From positions 91,744,814-91,808,813 of the forward strand of contig OX328132.1 in assembly GCA_946811695.1 (NCBI GenBank): 64,000 nt of DNA. The letters run 5' to 3'. This document shows positions 22,158 to 33,324 of the stretch, piece after piece; position 1 is the first letter of the stretch, and the number at the start of each line of letters is the position of its first letter. The notes below the pieces were generated by a model. That model was given only the letters and a program-made list of their open reading frames with translations, made no database searches and was not told the DNA's origin. This DNA comes from Gonocerus acuteangulatus. Taxonomy: Eukaryota > Arthropoda > Insecta > Hemiptera > Coreidae. Made by a program: the position numbers and the translations under genes.

Positions 22158-23276
22158 GCAAAGCCCTATGTGATCTGAGGAAGAGGGAAGATGTCATAAT
22201 CACAAAGGCTGACAAAGGAAATATGACGGTTATCCTCAACAAAACATCCTATGAAGATAAAATGGAAGGCTTACTGTCCATAAACACATACGAGATGGAC
22301 ATAAAGGACCCCACCAAGCGAATTGAAAATCAAATTAATAAAATCTTAAAGGAGAAGATCAAAGATACGGCTCGAATCGCAGAGATGGCCCCCGGTGACT
22401 CCAGAATACCCCGGATCTATGGTTTACCAAAAATCCACAAAGAAGGAGCACCCCTCAGGCCTATAGTCTCAATGATTGGAGCGCCCACGTACTGAGCCAG
22501 CAAGGTGCTGGCAAAAGCTCTGAAACCTTACACAGGCCAGTCCTTTTCGACAGTACGAAATTCGATTCATTTGGTGGAAATCCTAAAAAACACAAGGCTC
22601 GAAGAAGGAGACCTGATGGTGAGCTTTGATGTGGAGTCCCTTTTCACCAACCTTCCAGCTAAAGATGCTACCCAGATCATCAAAGACAATAAATTCTTGG
22701 AGGGAGGGATGATGGAACTAGCTGAACTAGTTCTAACTTCCTGCTACTTCCAGTACAAGGGAATCATTTATAAGCAGAAGGATGGAATGGCCATGGGTAG
22801 TCCCCTATCACCAGTTGTGGCTGACATTTTCATGGAGGACTTCGAAAGGCGAACACAAACCGAAGCTTTGGCTACGATACGTGGACGATGTCTTCGCAAC
22901 CTGGCAACATGGTGCAGAGGAACTCAAAAAATTCCTCCATCTCATGAACAATTTGCACCCGGCCATCAGATTTACCATCGAAGAAGAGAAGGACGACAGA
23001 TTGCCTTTCCTGGACCTCCTGATCATGAAAGGAACCAACGGTGAACTGGAGCACACTGTATACAGAAAACCCACGGCCACAGGAAGATACCTCCACGCCG
23101 ATTCTCACCACCACACGGTACAAAAAATGGGAGTGGTTAAGACACTGGCACACAGAGCTATAACTCTGTGCAGTAACGAATCACTCCTAAGATCAGAACT
23201 CAGTCAACTGACGGCTGACTTAGCCGGGAATGGATACGACAGGAAGAAGTTGGCCCGAACGATAAGGATGGTGTAA
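22145..23276 (+). pseudogene. PLE reverse transcriptase
   Basis: A Penelope-type polymerase would copy element RNA primed at a nicked target. Blocks in order: LRKREDVIITKADKGN (about 22170); RIPRIYGLPKIHKEGAPLRP (about 22405-22465); SFDVESLFTNLP with the motif A aspartate (22622-22657); GMAMGSPLSPVVADIFMEDF, motif B (22785-22844); RYVDDVFATW, the YVDD catalytic box (about 22873-22902); LPFLDLLIMKG (23002-23034); and LEHTVYRKPT. A TGA at 22494-22496 replaces an expected tryptophan after GAPTY, and a frameshift near 22860 separates motif B from YVDD. Otherwise the enzyme is well preserved. Confidence 0.9.
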
Positions 23277-23471
23277 AATCGCCACCGTGATAAGAGTAAC
23301 CGGAGGGAAACACAAACCAGAAGCAGAATTACCCTACCGTATGTCAGCGGGGTCAGCGAGAAGCTAGGCAGACTATTTAGGAAACAGGATATGGAGGTCG
23401 CCTACAAACCGCTGAACAAAATCGGGGATTGGCTGAGCAAAAGCAAGGACAAGCAGCGGTTGTAAGACCAG

Positions 23472-23972
23472 GGTGTATATCTTCTACCATGTGACTGCGG
23501 GAAAGTGTATATAGGACGGAGGGAAGAAGATAGCCACTCGAATCGCGCAACACGCTGCAGACTACAGGCTGGGACGCACCAAAACTTCTGCGGTGGCAAC
23601 ACATGGAGAAGAGTGCCCCAGACAAGTCCTGTTTGATCAAGCCAAGACCCTAGCTAAAGAAGACACGCTGAACAGGAGACTCATCAGAGAGGCGATTGAG
23701 ATCCACAAAAATCGAGCCAACTTCAATAGAGAAGAAGGGCTCATCCTCTCCAACACCTGGCGGGCAATCCTGAAGAAGACAGGAGACAATCCACTCATAC
23801 AGGACCACCAGCACCCCAAACGGACAACCGAGGAAGTTAACATAGACAGACGGAACCCGATTGGCCCAGAGCCTCCCCAGTTCATTGGCTCGCATAGTCT
23901 CCGACCAAGAAGGATAAGGAGGGCCCAAACCACTGACGAGCTCACTCCCTTACCAACCATCAAGGATGAGTG
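23472..23972 (+). pseudogene. PLE GIY-YIG endonuclease and C-terminus
   Basis: GVYLLPCDCGKVYIGR (23472-23519) supplies the GIY and YIG elements with the CxC pair typical of Penelope endonucleases. One frameshift near 23530 leads to KIATRIAQHAADYRLGRTKT, then SAVATHGEECPRQ, LNRRLIREAIEIHKN and ILSNTWRAIL. This domain nicks target DNA in PLEs. It ends at TGA 23971-23973. It is the downstream partner of the polymerase above, separated by about 195 bp of degraded linker. Confidence 0.85.
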
Positions 23973-24113
23973 ACTGCCAGAAGAAGCCGGAGAGGAATCC
24001 GGCGAAATATCGCGATGACAGGAGGAGCAAGACCGCTGGAGACAGATGCCGAATGAACAACACACATATATAAATGTAAATATATATATATATGTATATA
24101 TATATGTTTTTTC

Positions 24114-24218
24114 CTCAGACCAATCGTTTGGCCGCAAAATTAGTTTGATCCGTCTTATAAGACGGAGTCCCAAATAAGACGGATCAAACTAATTTTGCGG
24201 CCAAACGATTGGTCTGAG
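24114..24218. repeat. Palindrome at the mariner-type left end
   Basis: ctcagaccaatcgtttggcc to agtttgat (24114-24149) is the exact inverse of atcaaact to ggtctgag (24183-24218), which is the terminus of the adjacent mariner-type element. The 33-bp centre contains a further nested palindrome, ccgtcttataagacgg. The element terminus is therefore present twice, back to back. Confidence 0.85.
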
Positions 24219-26325
24219 AAAAAAATGTCAGAGGTAAAAGTTGTAGAGATTAACTTAAGCTTTCTAAATATGTCGACCATTTAACGTATTTACTGCGCAT
24301 GTGCGCTTTGCGCTAGATGAAATGTTGGGGTTAGTAGATGACCCCTATTATTATGAACATCATTTTGAAGGGCATTAAAAAACAAAACCTTTGCTGCAAA
24401 CCGCACTTCGATATCTTTAAAATCAAATGAGTTTCGTGCTATTCAAATTTTATTGTTTTAAATTAAAACGATTTTTTGTAGGCAACCACAGAGGTCGGTT
24501 ATGAATGTGTGATACATGACTTTATGGTATTTTTTCCTCAACTTTCTGAAAGAAATATGGCCGATCCTCTAAAAGAATTATTTTCCCTAATAACTTTAAT
24601 AAAATGTAAAATAACGCATCTTTTTTAAGTATTTAGTCTAATTCTTCTTTAAGGATTAACTAAGCTAAAGCTACCTAATGTCATCATTCATGTTATCTAT
24701 CTAATCCTTTGAATCCGATATTCCTTATTCGATTATGGTTCATTATTTTAGTTTTGTTCATTATTAGTGTAATATTCGCTTTCAACCATGAAGTTCACAA
24801 GCTCCGATGGCTGCTGCACTTTACGCGCAGTAGTACACAAACCGAGTTCATCCGTCTTACAAAACGATTTTGCGCCTAGTTTCAAATGCCCGACAAGGGC
24901 ATTTCTCTTTCACCAGAAGACATTGAAGAAGAGACCAGGACATCATCTTGGACCTTGTTAGAAGAAATCCCCACATCAGTGTTCGGGAGATTACCAGAGA
25001 AACACGGATTTCAAGAGGAACTGTTCACCGCACACTTCAGCGCAGTAAGTGCCACCCTTATCACATATCGTTGCATCAAGCCCTTTCAATTAGGGATATG
25101 AAAGTGAGGGAGGAGTACTGCAGGTGGGGAATCAAACCCTTACGGCAAAACGGGGCATTCGTGAGAAATGTTATCTTCAGTGATGAAGCCACATTTATAA
25201 GTAACGGGTCCGTGAACAGGCATAACTCACATTATCGGACCATGAATAACCCTCACTGGATAAGGCAGCTAGACCACCAGTGTCGGTGGTCGGTAAACGT
25301 CTGGTGGATTCTGGGCAGTAAAATTATTGGCCCATATTTTTTGCAAAGCCCCGTATCAGGGAAGCTTACAGGACATTCATCTTGGCTCGATTTCCAGAGC
25401 TTATGGAAAACTTACCACTAGAGACAAGACGTACAATGTGGTTCCAGCATGATCTTTGTCCAGCTCATTATTCCCGAGAGGCTACGAATGCTGTAACCTC
25501 CATATTCGGAAACCGTTGGATTGGCAGGGACGGCCCTATATCTTGGCCACCTGACCTCACTTCGCTGGACTTCTTCCTGTGGGGTACACTTAAAAATAAG
25601 GTCTACTCTAATCCGCCTAGTACACAAGACCAAATGCGAGGAAGGATTGCTGAAGCCTGGAGAGCCATATTGGAGGAACAAGCTTTCAGAGCAATTGACA
25701 GCATATGTTCCAGACTTCAAAGGTGCTGAAGGTGGCATCTTTGAAGATACTATTCATTTTTGAAGGAATAAAAATACAGTAAAATGTATGCTTTCTTTAT
25801 AATTTATTATTTAATCTATCAATGAAATAAGGTTATCACTTAAATTGTACGTCTCAGACGAAAAATCAGACTAAATACTTAAAAAAGATACCTTATTTTC
25901 AATTTTATTAAAGTTATTAGGAAAAATATTTCTTTTAAAGAATCGGTCATATTGTTTCTAGAAAGTTGAGGAAAAAATACCTTAGAGTCATGTATCACAC
26001 ATTCATAACCGACCTCTGTAGGTGCCTACAAAAAATCGTTTTAATTTTAAACAATAAAATTTGAATCGCACGAAACTCATTTGATTTTAAAGATATCGAA
26101 GTACGGTTTGCAGCAAAGGTTTTGATTTTTAATTCCCTTCAAAATGATTTTCATAAAAATATGGGCCATCTGCAAACCCTAACATTTCATCTAACGCCGT
26201 GCGCACATGCGCGGTAAATATGTTAAATGATCGACATATTTAGAAAGCTTAAGTCAAGCCCTACAACGTTTGCCTCTGACATTTTTTTCTCAGACCAACC
26301 GTTTGGCCGCAAAATTAGTTTGATA
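24183..26325 (+). mobile_element. Mariner-type element with long inverted repeats
   Basis: It starts atcaaactaattttgcggcc and ends ggccgcaaaattagtttgat, followed by TA in an (AT)n run. The inverted repeats are long, about 450 bp (24183-24630 against 25870-26325), with scattered mismatches. Between them lies one transposase gene (24886-25730). Total length is about 2.14 kb. The TA target and DDE enzyme place it in the IS630-Tc1-mariner superfamily. Repeats of this length are unusual for a Tc1/mariner element and are more typical of some Tc3-like forms. Confidence 0.88.
24886..25730 (+). pseudogene. IS630/mariner-type transposase
   Basis: This DDE transposase would excise and insert its own element. 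The frame begins MPDKGISLSPEDIEEE at 24886 and shifts near 24940 into DLVRRNPHISVREITRETR (helix-turn-helix). It continues to NVIFSDEATFISNG (first aspartate), VNRHNSHYRTMNNPHW and VNVWWILGSKIIGPYF. A second shift near 25375 leads to FPELMENLPLETRRTMWFQH, HDLCPAHYS (second aspartate) and GPISWPPDLTSLDFFLWGTL (third acidic block). That last block appears to lack the RSP usually found between WPP and DL. Overall length is near that of a full enzyme, so this is a young but inactivated copy. The family is common in ants, spiders and crustaceans. Confidence 0.85.
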
Positions 26326-26348
26326 TATATATATATATATATATATAT
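26326..26348. repeat. (AT)n microsatellite
   Basis: Short AT run between the mariner-type element and the next SINE. Confidence 0.9.
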
Positions 26349-26680
26349 GGGGGCGAGGTTAGCTCAGTGGTAGAGCACATGCTGGAGGACCTGAGTTCAA
26401 ATCCCGAGCAAGCACTAAAGATTTTTTCTTCTAGTGTCTTTGCTCAAGGGTTGAATTCGGCCTCCCTGACCTTCCCTAGGCCAACCCAGCCTTTAATTAA
26501 TTTAATAATGGGTACCTTTGAGCTAATGACTCTAGCAGTCGAAGCACACAGGGGAAAATCAGGTGGCCGGAGCGTAGTACTGACCATACTATCTCTCTAG
26601 CGGGCTGTATGGTCATGAATCAGATACCTCTACAGTATCTGCCCCTCAGGGCCCTCGTGGCCTGTTACGGGACTGATTTC
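26349..26680 (+). repeat. SINE-B (tRNA-derived), intact
   Basis: The head gggggcgaggttagctcagt, ggtagagc (A box) and gagttcaaatccc (B box) is tRNA-like but lacks a paired acceptor stem and has no true 3' end, so it is a SINE and not a tRNA gene. The body contains gcctttaattaatttaataatgggtacc, a long inverted pair cagatacctctacagtatctg, and the end ttacgggactgatt. The 3' end runs into (CT)n and (AT)n repeats. Confidence 0.9.

Positions 26681-26682
<2 letters not shown>

Positions 26683-26772
<90 letters not shown>
26683..26772. repeat. (CT)n-(AT)n microsatellite
   Basis: CT dinucleotides to about 26717 and then AT dinucleotides to 26772, directly attached to the SINE-B 3' end. Confidence 0.95.
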
Positions 26773-26776
<4 letters not shown>

Positions 26777-26923
26777 CATAAACAATCTATAAGTAGAGTA
26801 TTCACAAAAGCAATACTTATCAGAATTCAAGATAAAAATTATAAACAGCAACTTTCTGAACAGGCAGGTTTTAGTTCAAGATTCTCTACAATAGACCATA
26901 CAAAATTATTCTCTCTATGTTAA

Positions 26924-27000
26924 AAAGAAAGTAGTAAAAACAGGAAAAACAACTTTTAAAAGTTTCTGAAATGTATTAAATGAATTATGTTAATTCAGAA

Positions 27001-27052
<52 letters not shown>

Positions 27053-27366
27053 CACATTATTCAAGTACCTATTTAATTGTAAATGTTGATTGGCTGTAAT
27101 AATATACACTTAAAACATTCACTTTATTATTATTTTTTGACAACATTGATATATTTTTTTGCACATTGTTACTATCACATCAAAAGACTATAAGAATAGA
27201 TATATAATATTAAAAAGTACATGAGTGATAGCTGGAATGTTTGGTTTTACAAGAATGGGTAGTGAGTTTAATACGTTTTCATATTGAAAATGTGTTTTTT
27301 TTTTTTTTTTAAGACTAGTTATATATTAAGTACTAGTACATCAACATCAAACATAAAGATGTATAC

Positions 27367-27417
<51 letters not shown>

Positions 27418-27960
27418 TGTGTTTGTGTGTGTTGGACTATGAGTTCTAATATTATATATAATGACAAGAATATTAGTTTTAACGTCAAATACATAAAAAG
27501 ATCAAAAATATATTAAATATCTTGCAGGAAGAGCTAATGGAATCATAGGGATGGGGAATTGGAGGGTGATATATTAAAAAATTACATATTGTTTGAAAAA
27601 AAAATTAATTAATCAACTTTCAGTATAAAATCTTTAAAAAATAAATACAAAAATATATTTAGTGTCTTCTTTCCATGAATATAAATTAAGCCAATATTCT
27701 GGGGGATTTTATATTTACAATAAATATATATGTTATAATGATCCAGGAATGTCACTGGCTTGCAGTAGGCATATATTTAAACAATTTATTTTATCATATA
27801 AATCGTCCCAATTGTGATATTCTCTAAAAACATGTGTGTAATGAATGCATATTGATCAATAGGATCTAAATCTCATATACACCCGCTGTCGCTCTTTACA
27901 TAAGTACACAATCATATACCTAGATAAATGATTCTCAAATGAATTTGTTGAATCAATATT

Positions 27961-28019
<59 letters not shown>

Positions 28020-29750
28020 AAACAAAATATTTTTGTACTCCTCAAAACATTTTTTGATAAAAAAAAATTATAGAACAAAAGTGTTTTCAGATGTACAAAA
28101 ATATTTTTTTTATAAGTGCAAAAAGGCAAGACACATGTGGGGCAAAAAGTTTAAAATAAATAAGTTATAAAGAGAAAAATTCTTATTTACCCAAGAAAAA
28201 ACATTCAACGGTCGTTGGTAATTATGATAACAATTGTTAATTAATGGGAGCTAATGACCATATCAGTTGATGCACCATAAAAAAAAAAAATAAATAAATA
28301 AAAAAAAAATTTAAGAACTTACATAATTTATGGCTAAATGAGAGAAACACAATAATTAATTTTAGATGTTTTCAACTTTTAATCAGGTAAACAAAAGAGT
28401 TTTAAGAAATAATTTTATAAAGGAATATGAATTGGAATTATATTAAATATTGTTTCATGAACCTGAAATAATGAAGGTTAATATAGATAAGAAATGTCAA
28501 TAATCGAAACAAAATAAACTTGCTATTAAAAAATTATAAATGCATTCCAACTGATGTAAATATATCTAACAAATATCCAAAGGGGAAGACGTTCTGCAAT
28601 ATAAATTATTCCTAAGAGATATCACGGTATGAAGACTTTTGACTTTTTCAAAAGTCAACTTTTCAAATTTCATATAATTTATTTGCTTTTATAATATTCA
28701 TGAATTACTCTTTTTTCAATTTAAATTAATTTATTAAATTTAAATCCTCATTATTTAATTGAGGCTACATCCATAATTTTTATCACAGCCATAAACCTTA
28801 GTCTGAATACTTTTTATGATGTGGTCATTTGTTTTAATAAACTTTTGGGCCCTATTAACTAAACATAATTTCCAATTTGCCAATTGAAATCCTGTCTAAC
28901 ATAAATTCCCCCAGATTTAAAGAAATAATACTAAAACTGAAAAGACTTCATGAACTTTTAAATATTACTGCTCTAAAATGTGTAGTTATACTCATTAGGA
29001 ATCTAGCAAGAATTTAAAACTCTTTGTGAATTAATTTAAAAAAAAGTAAGTGATTTAAAAATGACTGAAACTGCCTCAATATATAAGTGAAGATAAATGT
29101 TTTCAACATTTTCAGCAATGGGCAAAACTGAATCACTCATGAAATGTGCTTTGTCATCTCTTTAAATTATTATCTAACTTAAAGCATTTTGAAAGAGATT
29201 TCTTTTCATTTTTGGAATTACATCTTGACATATTTTAAAACGTTATTTTTATATTGATTATTAAGATGATTGTTTAACTTTTTGGAATATACAAAGAGAG
29301 GGTTCATTTGTTCCTTAGAGAAAAGGGGTTTCAGAATTGGTTTTTGTGCTTTGTACAGCAATAGAACAAAGTTTGAAAGAATATTTAGGTCAGTTCATTT
29401 TCAAGAGCCCACTCATCACACAAGAGACAAATTACTTTTTAATTTGAATGTAATTTTTGCAGTAAAAAAGGCATAGGTTCATTGATATAATTTAATTTCA
29501 ATATGTTAAATTTGAGAGTTTGATAAAGAAAATTATAAATGAAAATAGTGTTTCCTCTTGATGTCTCCAATTCCTATAATCATTTTCTTCCAGTGAAGTT
29601 TGATTTTTTTATTTTTGTTACCAATTTTCTTTTATGCCTAGAAGAGAAGACTCAAGTCAAAAAATGTCCACAGTCCTACATCAAACCAGTTAGACTGTTT
29701 TTCTTTTTTAAAAGTAAGCATTTTATGTCTGTTGTAGTCGTTCTAAATGG
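26924..29750. other. Gene-free AT-rich stretch
   Basis: There is no coding support. Microsatellites are (AT)n at 27004-27050 and 27370-27413 and (CT)n with (CA)n at 27965-28018. A SINE-A tail piece (gctaatgaccatatc..gcaccataaaa) lies at 28250-28312. The rest looks like diverged neutral sequence. Confidence 0.5.
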
Positions 29751-29756
29751 TATGCC

Positions 29757-29998
29757 TCAATGGGCGTATATAAGTGGGGGAGCTTCAGCCCCCCGAAATT
29801 TTGATTTAATATGTAAAAATGTGTCATAAAAACCTTAAAAATTAAATAAGATCAGTTAGTTCAGAAAATATATATTTTTTGTCGGTGTAATAGCGTTTTA
29901 GTTTGCTAACTATTCCAAGTTCTAGAAATGCTTTCAGCCCCCCCCCCCGAAATTCTCCCAGCCGCTCTTGAAATTATTTCCTATATACGCCCTTGCAA
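29757..29998. mobile_element. MITE-G (GGGCGTATATA ends)
   Basis: The inverted ends are aatgggcgtatataagtggg and cctatatacgcccttg, with C/G runs beneath each end and a conserved core (accttaaaaattaaataagatca, gtgtaatagcgttttag). One of five related copies (40.06, 47.75, 49.35 and 55.76 kb). No coding capacity. The superfamily is not fixed. Confidence 0.75.
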
Positions 29999-30371
29999 TG
30001 TTCCACAGTTTTATTAGATGCCCTCGCCTGGAGAAGTGTGAATGATAAATAATGTGAATAGCAAAAGTGTTCGTGCAGCTTTTGAGTTGAGTACGTCTGA
30101 CAGTGATACTAATTATCAAACTGTTCAAAATATTTTATTTATTGCAGAGACTCGCCTTATACCTCTCTTTGCATTCTATTCTTATACTTAGAAAATATCT
30201 CTCATAAAAGTATAAAACCTATTTAATATCACAAAAAAATAAATATAAGACATCACCCTTCAATTGGGATACAACAAAGTGGGGTATTTTCGGCAGCTCT
30301 TAAGGAAAGGAATCAACTCTAGCCACCGAAAGTGAACAACACATATACAGAAATTGGCTGATATCAGAGCA

Positions 30372-30669
30372 TTACTCCATTTCTGCGTAGCGTTGGATTA
30401 TATCAAATATTTTTTCCATCAATTCTAGCTTCTTCTTTTCTGGAACCTTCTTGATGAAGGGTAGGAAGGTGAGCCAGACGTAACGGTCGACATCGTCGAG
30501 CATGTTCCTGTCACCATCGCTACAGTTCAGAGCGTTGTCAGCTTTTACCATGCTGTCGAAGTAGACGTACGCCAGCTCAGCGACAGAAAACTGACGGTCT
30601 GTAATGTGAGAGCCTCTTCTGCGAGGCATGTTCTTATTGACTTTCAGATTCGCGAAGCATTCCGCGTAC
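30372..30669 (-). CDS. MADF-BESS protein, coding exon 3 (C-terminal)
   Basis: The acceptor is cag just above 30669; the exon starts with GTACGCGGA and completes the split codon GA|G. It encodes YAECFANLKVNKNMPRRRGS, a linker with HITDRQFSVAELAYVYFDSM, and the BESS motif DDVDRYVWLTFLPFIKKVPE with KKLELMEKIFDIIQRYAEME. The stop TAA is at 30372-30374. BESS motifs mediate protein-protein contacts, including self-association, in Adf-1, Dip3 and Stonewall-like proteins. The intron upstream (30670-32797) holds a copia fragment and a SINE-B. Confidence 0.85.
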
Positions 30670-30959
30670 CTGTTATAGGAGAACAAAACATATATAATGA
30701 ATATATAACCTAAAAAAGTGAATGAGCCAAAATACAACCAGAATAAAAAGTATAATTTCATAACTAGTAAATGATAAATATGCAGACATAACATTATGCA
30801 TGAACTATTTACAATGTAAAAAACAAGACCACACCTAATCTGAGAAAGCAGATTCCTATAAGGCATCAGCTAAGAAGTAAAGAGTTATCAATATAAATAA
30901 TAAATAAACATTTATTGTAGTATTGAATTTTCATATTTAAGTGCGTTAAAGACAATTCA

Positions 30960-31600
30960 AAATGACACCAACTCTAAAAGGGCTAAACATATTGATACTA
31001 GGTTTCATTATATAAAAGATTTGTTCAATGAGGGAACTATTAAAGTAGATTTTGTCCCATCAGGGAAAAACATTGCAGATGTGATTACCAAAGCATCGTG
31101 TGAAGATAGATTTGTAAAATTTAGAAACATAATTTTTAATGTTTGAATTTTCTTTTAATGTTGTAATTTTTAAATTTGATAAATTTGTAGAATTTAGAAA
31201 AATAATTTTTATTGTTTGAATATGCTTTTCTTTAATATTGATTTAAGTATATTTAGTATTGGATTCTATTTGATTTGCATATGTATATTTTTTCTTATTG
31301 TAATTTTAAGAGAATGCCACTCAAATTGTAACGGGGTTAATAGAGTGTCATTCGAGGGGGGGGGGGTTATAAGCTTTTGTAAAGTGTGTGATGAGCGCGC
31401 CACTGTAGAAATATAAGGCCGTGCATTGCATTCTGGGAATAGTGTGTGTCGATATGAAAACTCTCAGGGAACCAATTGTAACTACTCTGCGAATTAACCA
31501 GTTATTGCTATTTGTGGTGTTTACTTTGTGTTTCACCCATTTAAAAGTTAATAATTCACACAAAAATTCTACTGGACACTAGACACATTTGACACTTACA
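30960..31600 (+). pseudogene. Copia-type RNase H tail and possible 3' LTR
   Basis: About 30967-31146 reads KRAKHIDTRFHYIKDLFNEG, then TIKVDFVPSGKNIADVITKA and SCEDRFVKF, then stop. This is the end of a Ty1/copia polyprotein RNase H (KHID..YH.IRD, Y.PS..N.ADV.TK). The following 450 bp, with a G run at 31358, would be the 3' untranslated region and LTR, but neither LTR edge can be drawn because no second copy is present. It lies in the second coding intron of the MADF-BESS gene, on the opposite strand. Confidence 0.7.
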
Positions 31601-32082
31601 AAGGCAATCATAATTCAATACTGATTGATTTACCCTTCCAGGAGCCAAGGGAGTTAAAGCACGAGGGAGGGGAAGGACAAAGAGGAACATATCAGGTACT
31701 CGACACAGTGGTTTTTCACACTAATCACCCTGGATCTCTCACAAACCCAAGCAGACACACATGAACCATATGTTTCTTGACACGTATATCGATATATCGA
31801 TAGCCTACTACCTTAGATCGTGAGCGCTAGTAAGTCTTCTTGAAAACCATCTTACTTGCAAAAATAAGGTCTTACTTTGGGAGTGTTTTACTCTATCCAG
31901 TTACACGATATGAATAATTTTAAAGCTCTAATAAATACATTGTATCCTATAGATTTATAATAAGTAATAAGAATTTATACAAAAAATTAGTGCTTTCCCG
32001 CCTCCGATGAAAAACTTCCTCCCGCCTACTATGAAAAACCCCAAAACAAAGACCTCCGTATCAGCCATCTTTGATACGTTGG

Positions 32083-32405
32083 TGTAGCTTAACGACTAGT
32101 CAAAAAAAAAAAAAAAAAAAACTTCATAAATAATTGTCGATCTGGATGACCCGACTTCAAAACCCGAGTGCACACTAAAGATGTTTATCTTCCAGTATCG
32201 TCGTTCGAGGGTTAGTTTTGGGATCCCAGATCGTTCCTAGGCTCACCCAGCCTTTAATTAATTAATTAATTAATGGGTACCTGTAAAGGGAAAATCAGGG
32301 GGGCCGGAGCTTAGTACTTACCACACTATTTTCCTAGTGTGCCGTATGGTCAAGAATCAGATACCTCTACAGTATCTGCACGAAGTTACGGCCTATAGGA
32401 CTATT
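32083..32405 (+). repeat. SINE-B, degraded
   Basis: Aligns with the 26.35-kb copy from ggtgtagcttaacgactagt through gcctttaattaattaattaa to cagatacctctacagtatctg. An A run interrupts the head. Located in the MADF-BESS second coding intron. Confidence 0.8.
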
Positions 32406-32544
32406 TTTGGGCGGGGTGTTTCCTGATATACCCCTATATTTTCTTCTTGATGTATAAAATACACAGTTCGAATTGTGAATAAAAAACAAATGTGGATTAT
32501 ATCGTGCTAACAGCCATTTATGATTTTATGTGGATCTATGCATG

Positions 32545-32545
<1 letters not shown>

Positions 32546-32608
<63 letters not shown>

Positions 32609-32658
32609 GTGAGTGTGTATGTGTGTGTGTTTGTGTATGTATATATATATATATATAT
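32546..32658. repeat. (GT)n-(AT)n microsatellite
   Basis: GT run 32546-32636 with a few interruptions, then AT 32640-32658. It lies 140 bp from the donor of MADF-BESS exon 2, inside the intron. Confidence 0.95.
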
Positions 32659-32797
32659 AAAAGAAGATATATTTATGAAGATTTGAAAAAACAATCAATC
32701 ATTTTTTCAAACATCTATACTAAAATTTCTTTGAAATTTACTGAAAATAAAAGAAGCATTGTGGGGTGCCGTGTATTATATTAATGTTGTTACTCAC

Positions 32798-32957
32798 TCT
32801 TCATGGGTCAAGACTCCATGGAGGAATTTGAGAGGTTTGTAGTGCACAAACTTGGTTGTTGCTTCAGCACGCTGGTGGTTGTTGGAACTCATGATTCTTT
32901 TCGTCTCCTGGACGTATTCTGCTCGAAGCATTTTCCACTTGGTTTGCACCATTTGAT
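32798..32957 (-). CDS. MADF-BESS protein, coding exon 2
   Basis: The acceptor is ttttag above 32957 and the donor gtgagt is at 32797-32792. The phases (1 in, 2 out) match both neighbouring exons. It encodes the second half of the MADF domain: QMVQTKWKMLRAEYVQETKR, with the typical K-W tryptophan, then IMSSNNHQRAEATTKFVHYK and PLKFLHGVLTHEE, the aromatic final helix (FVHYKPLKFL). Confidence 0.88.
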
Positions 32958-33324
32958 CTAAAATGTGATAAAGATAAGTTTACAAAGCCTCCAGTGGTTG
33001 TTCGTTGAATTTTCATAATTGTAATGGTGAAAGAAAATTCTTTATACGTAAATACTGCCCTCTAACGTACAAAAGCCGTTTGTTGGCATTATTGATAGGA
33101 TGGATTGTATTTTAAATACGAATTTTTAGATTACAATAACTCATTTGTCAATGAAAGCTGTTTTGTTTTTTTTATCACTATTAATTTTTTTTTCTTTAAA
33201 AACAACACAAGAAAATATTGGTAACCATTTGTGGAAGCGGAATAATTAAAAACAAATTATTTTCTTAACAGACATTAGAGAGTTTGTAACGAGATGAAGA
33301 TGTTTACCCGATGAGGTGATAAGT

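Larger units (their letters stand above)
21629..24066 (+). mobile_element. Penelope-like retroelement with inverted termini
   Basis: This is a complete architecture. An inverted copy of the 3' unit occupies the left end (21629-22157, minus orientation), followed by a reverse-transcriptase region (22145-23276) and a GIY-YIG endonuclease with C-terminal region (23472-23972). The 3' end (23973-24066) is gaagaagccgg, cgaaatatcgcg, gacaggagg. The two terminal copies of about 520 bp are inverted, the so-called pseudo-LTR arrangement known for Penelope elements. (AT)n lies on both sides, suggesting insertion into a microsatellite. All reading frames are damaged, so it is non-autonomous today. Confidence 0.9.

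Noticed and set aside
23377..24173. Minus-strand frames of 87-178 codons across the Penelope 3' half
   Set aside because: Antisense shadows of the endonuclease region, mirrored in the left inverted copy.
26349..26420. tRNA gene call on the head of SINE-B (also SINE-A heads at 13.3, 56.1, 58.6 kb)
   Set aside because: A and B boxes are present but the acceptor stem does not pair, no mature 3' end is visible, and each head continues into a SINE body. They are retroposed heads.
30670..30866. N-terminal extension of the MADF-BESS exon 3 frame
   Set aside because: The 164-codon frame continues into the intron. The AG at 30670-30671 and phase agreement with exon 2 show the real exon begins at 30669.
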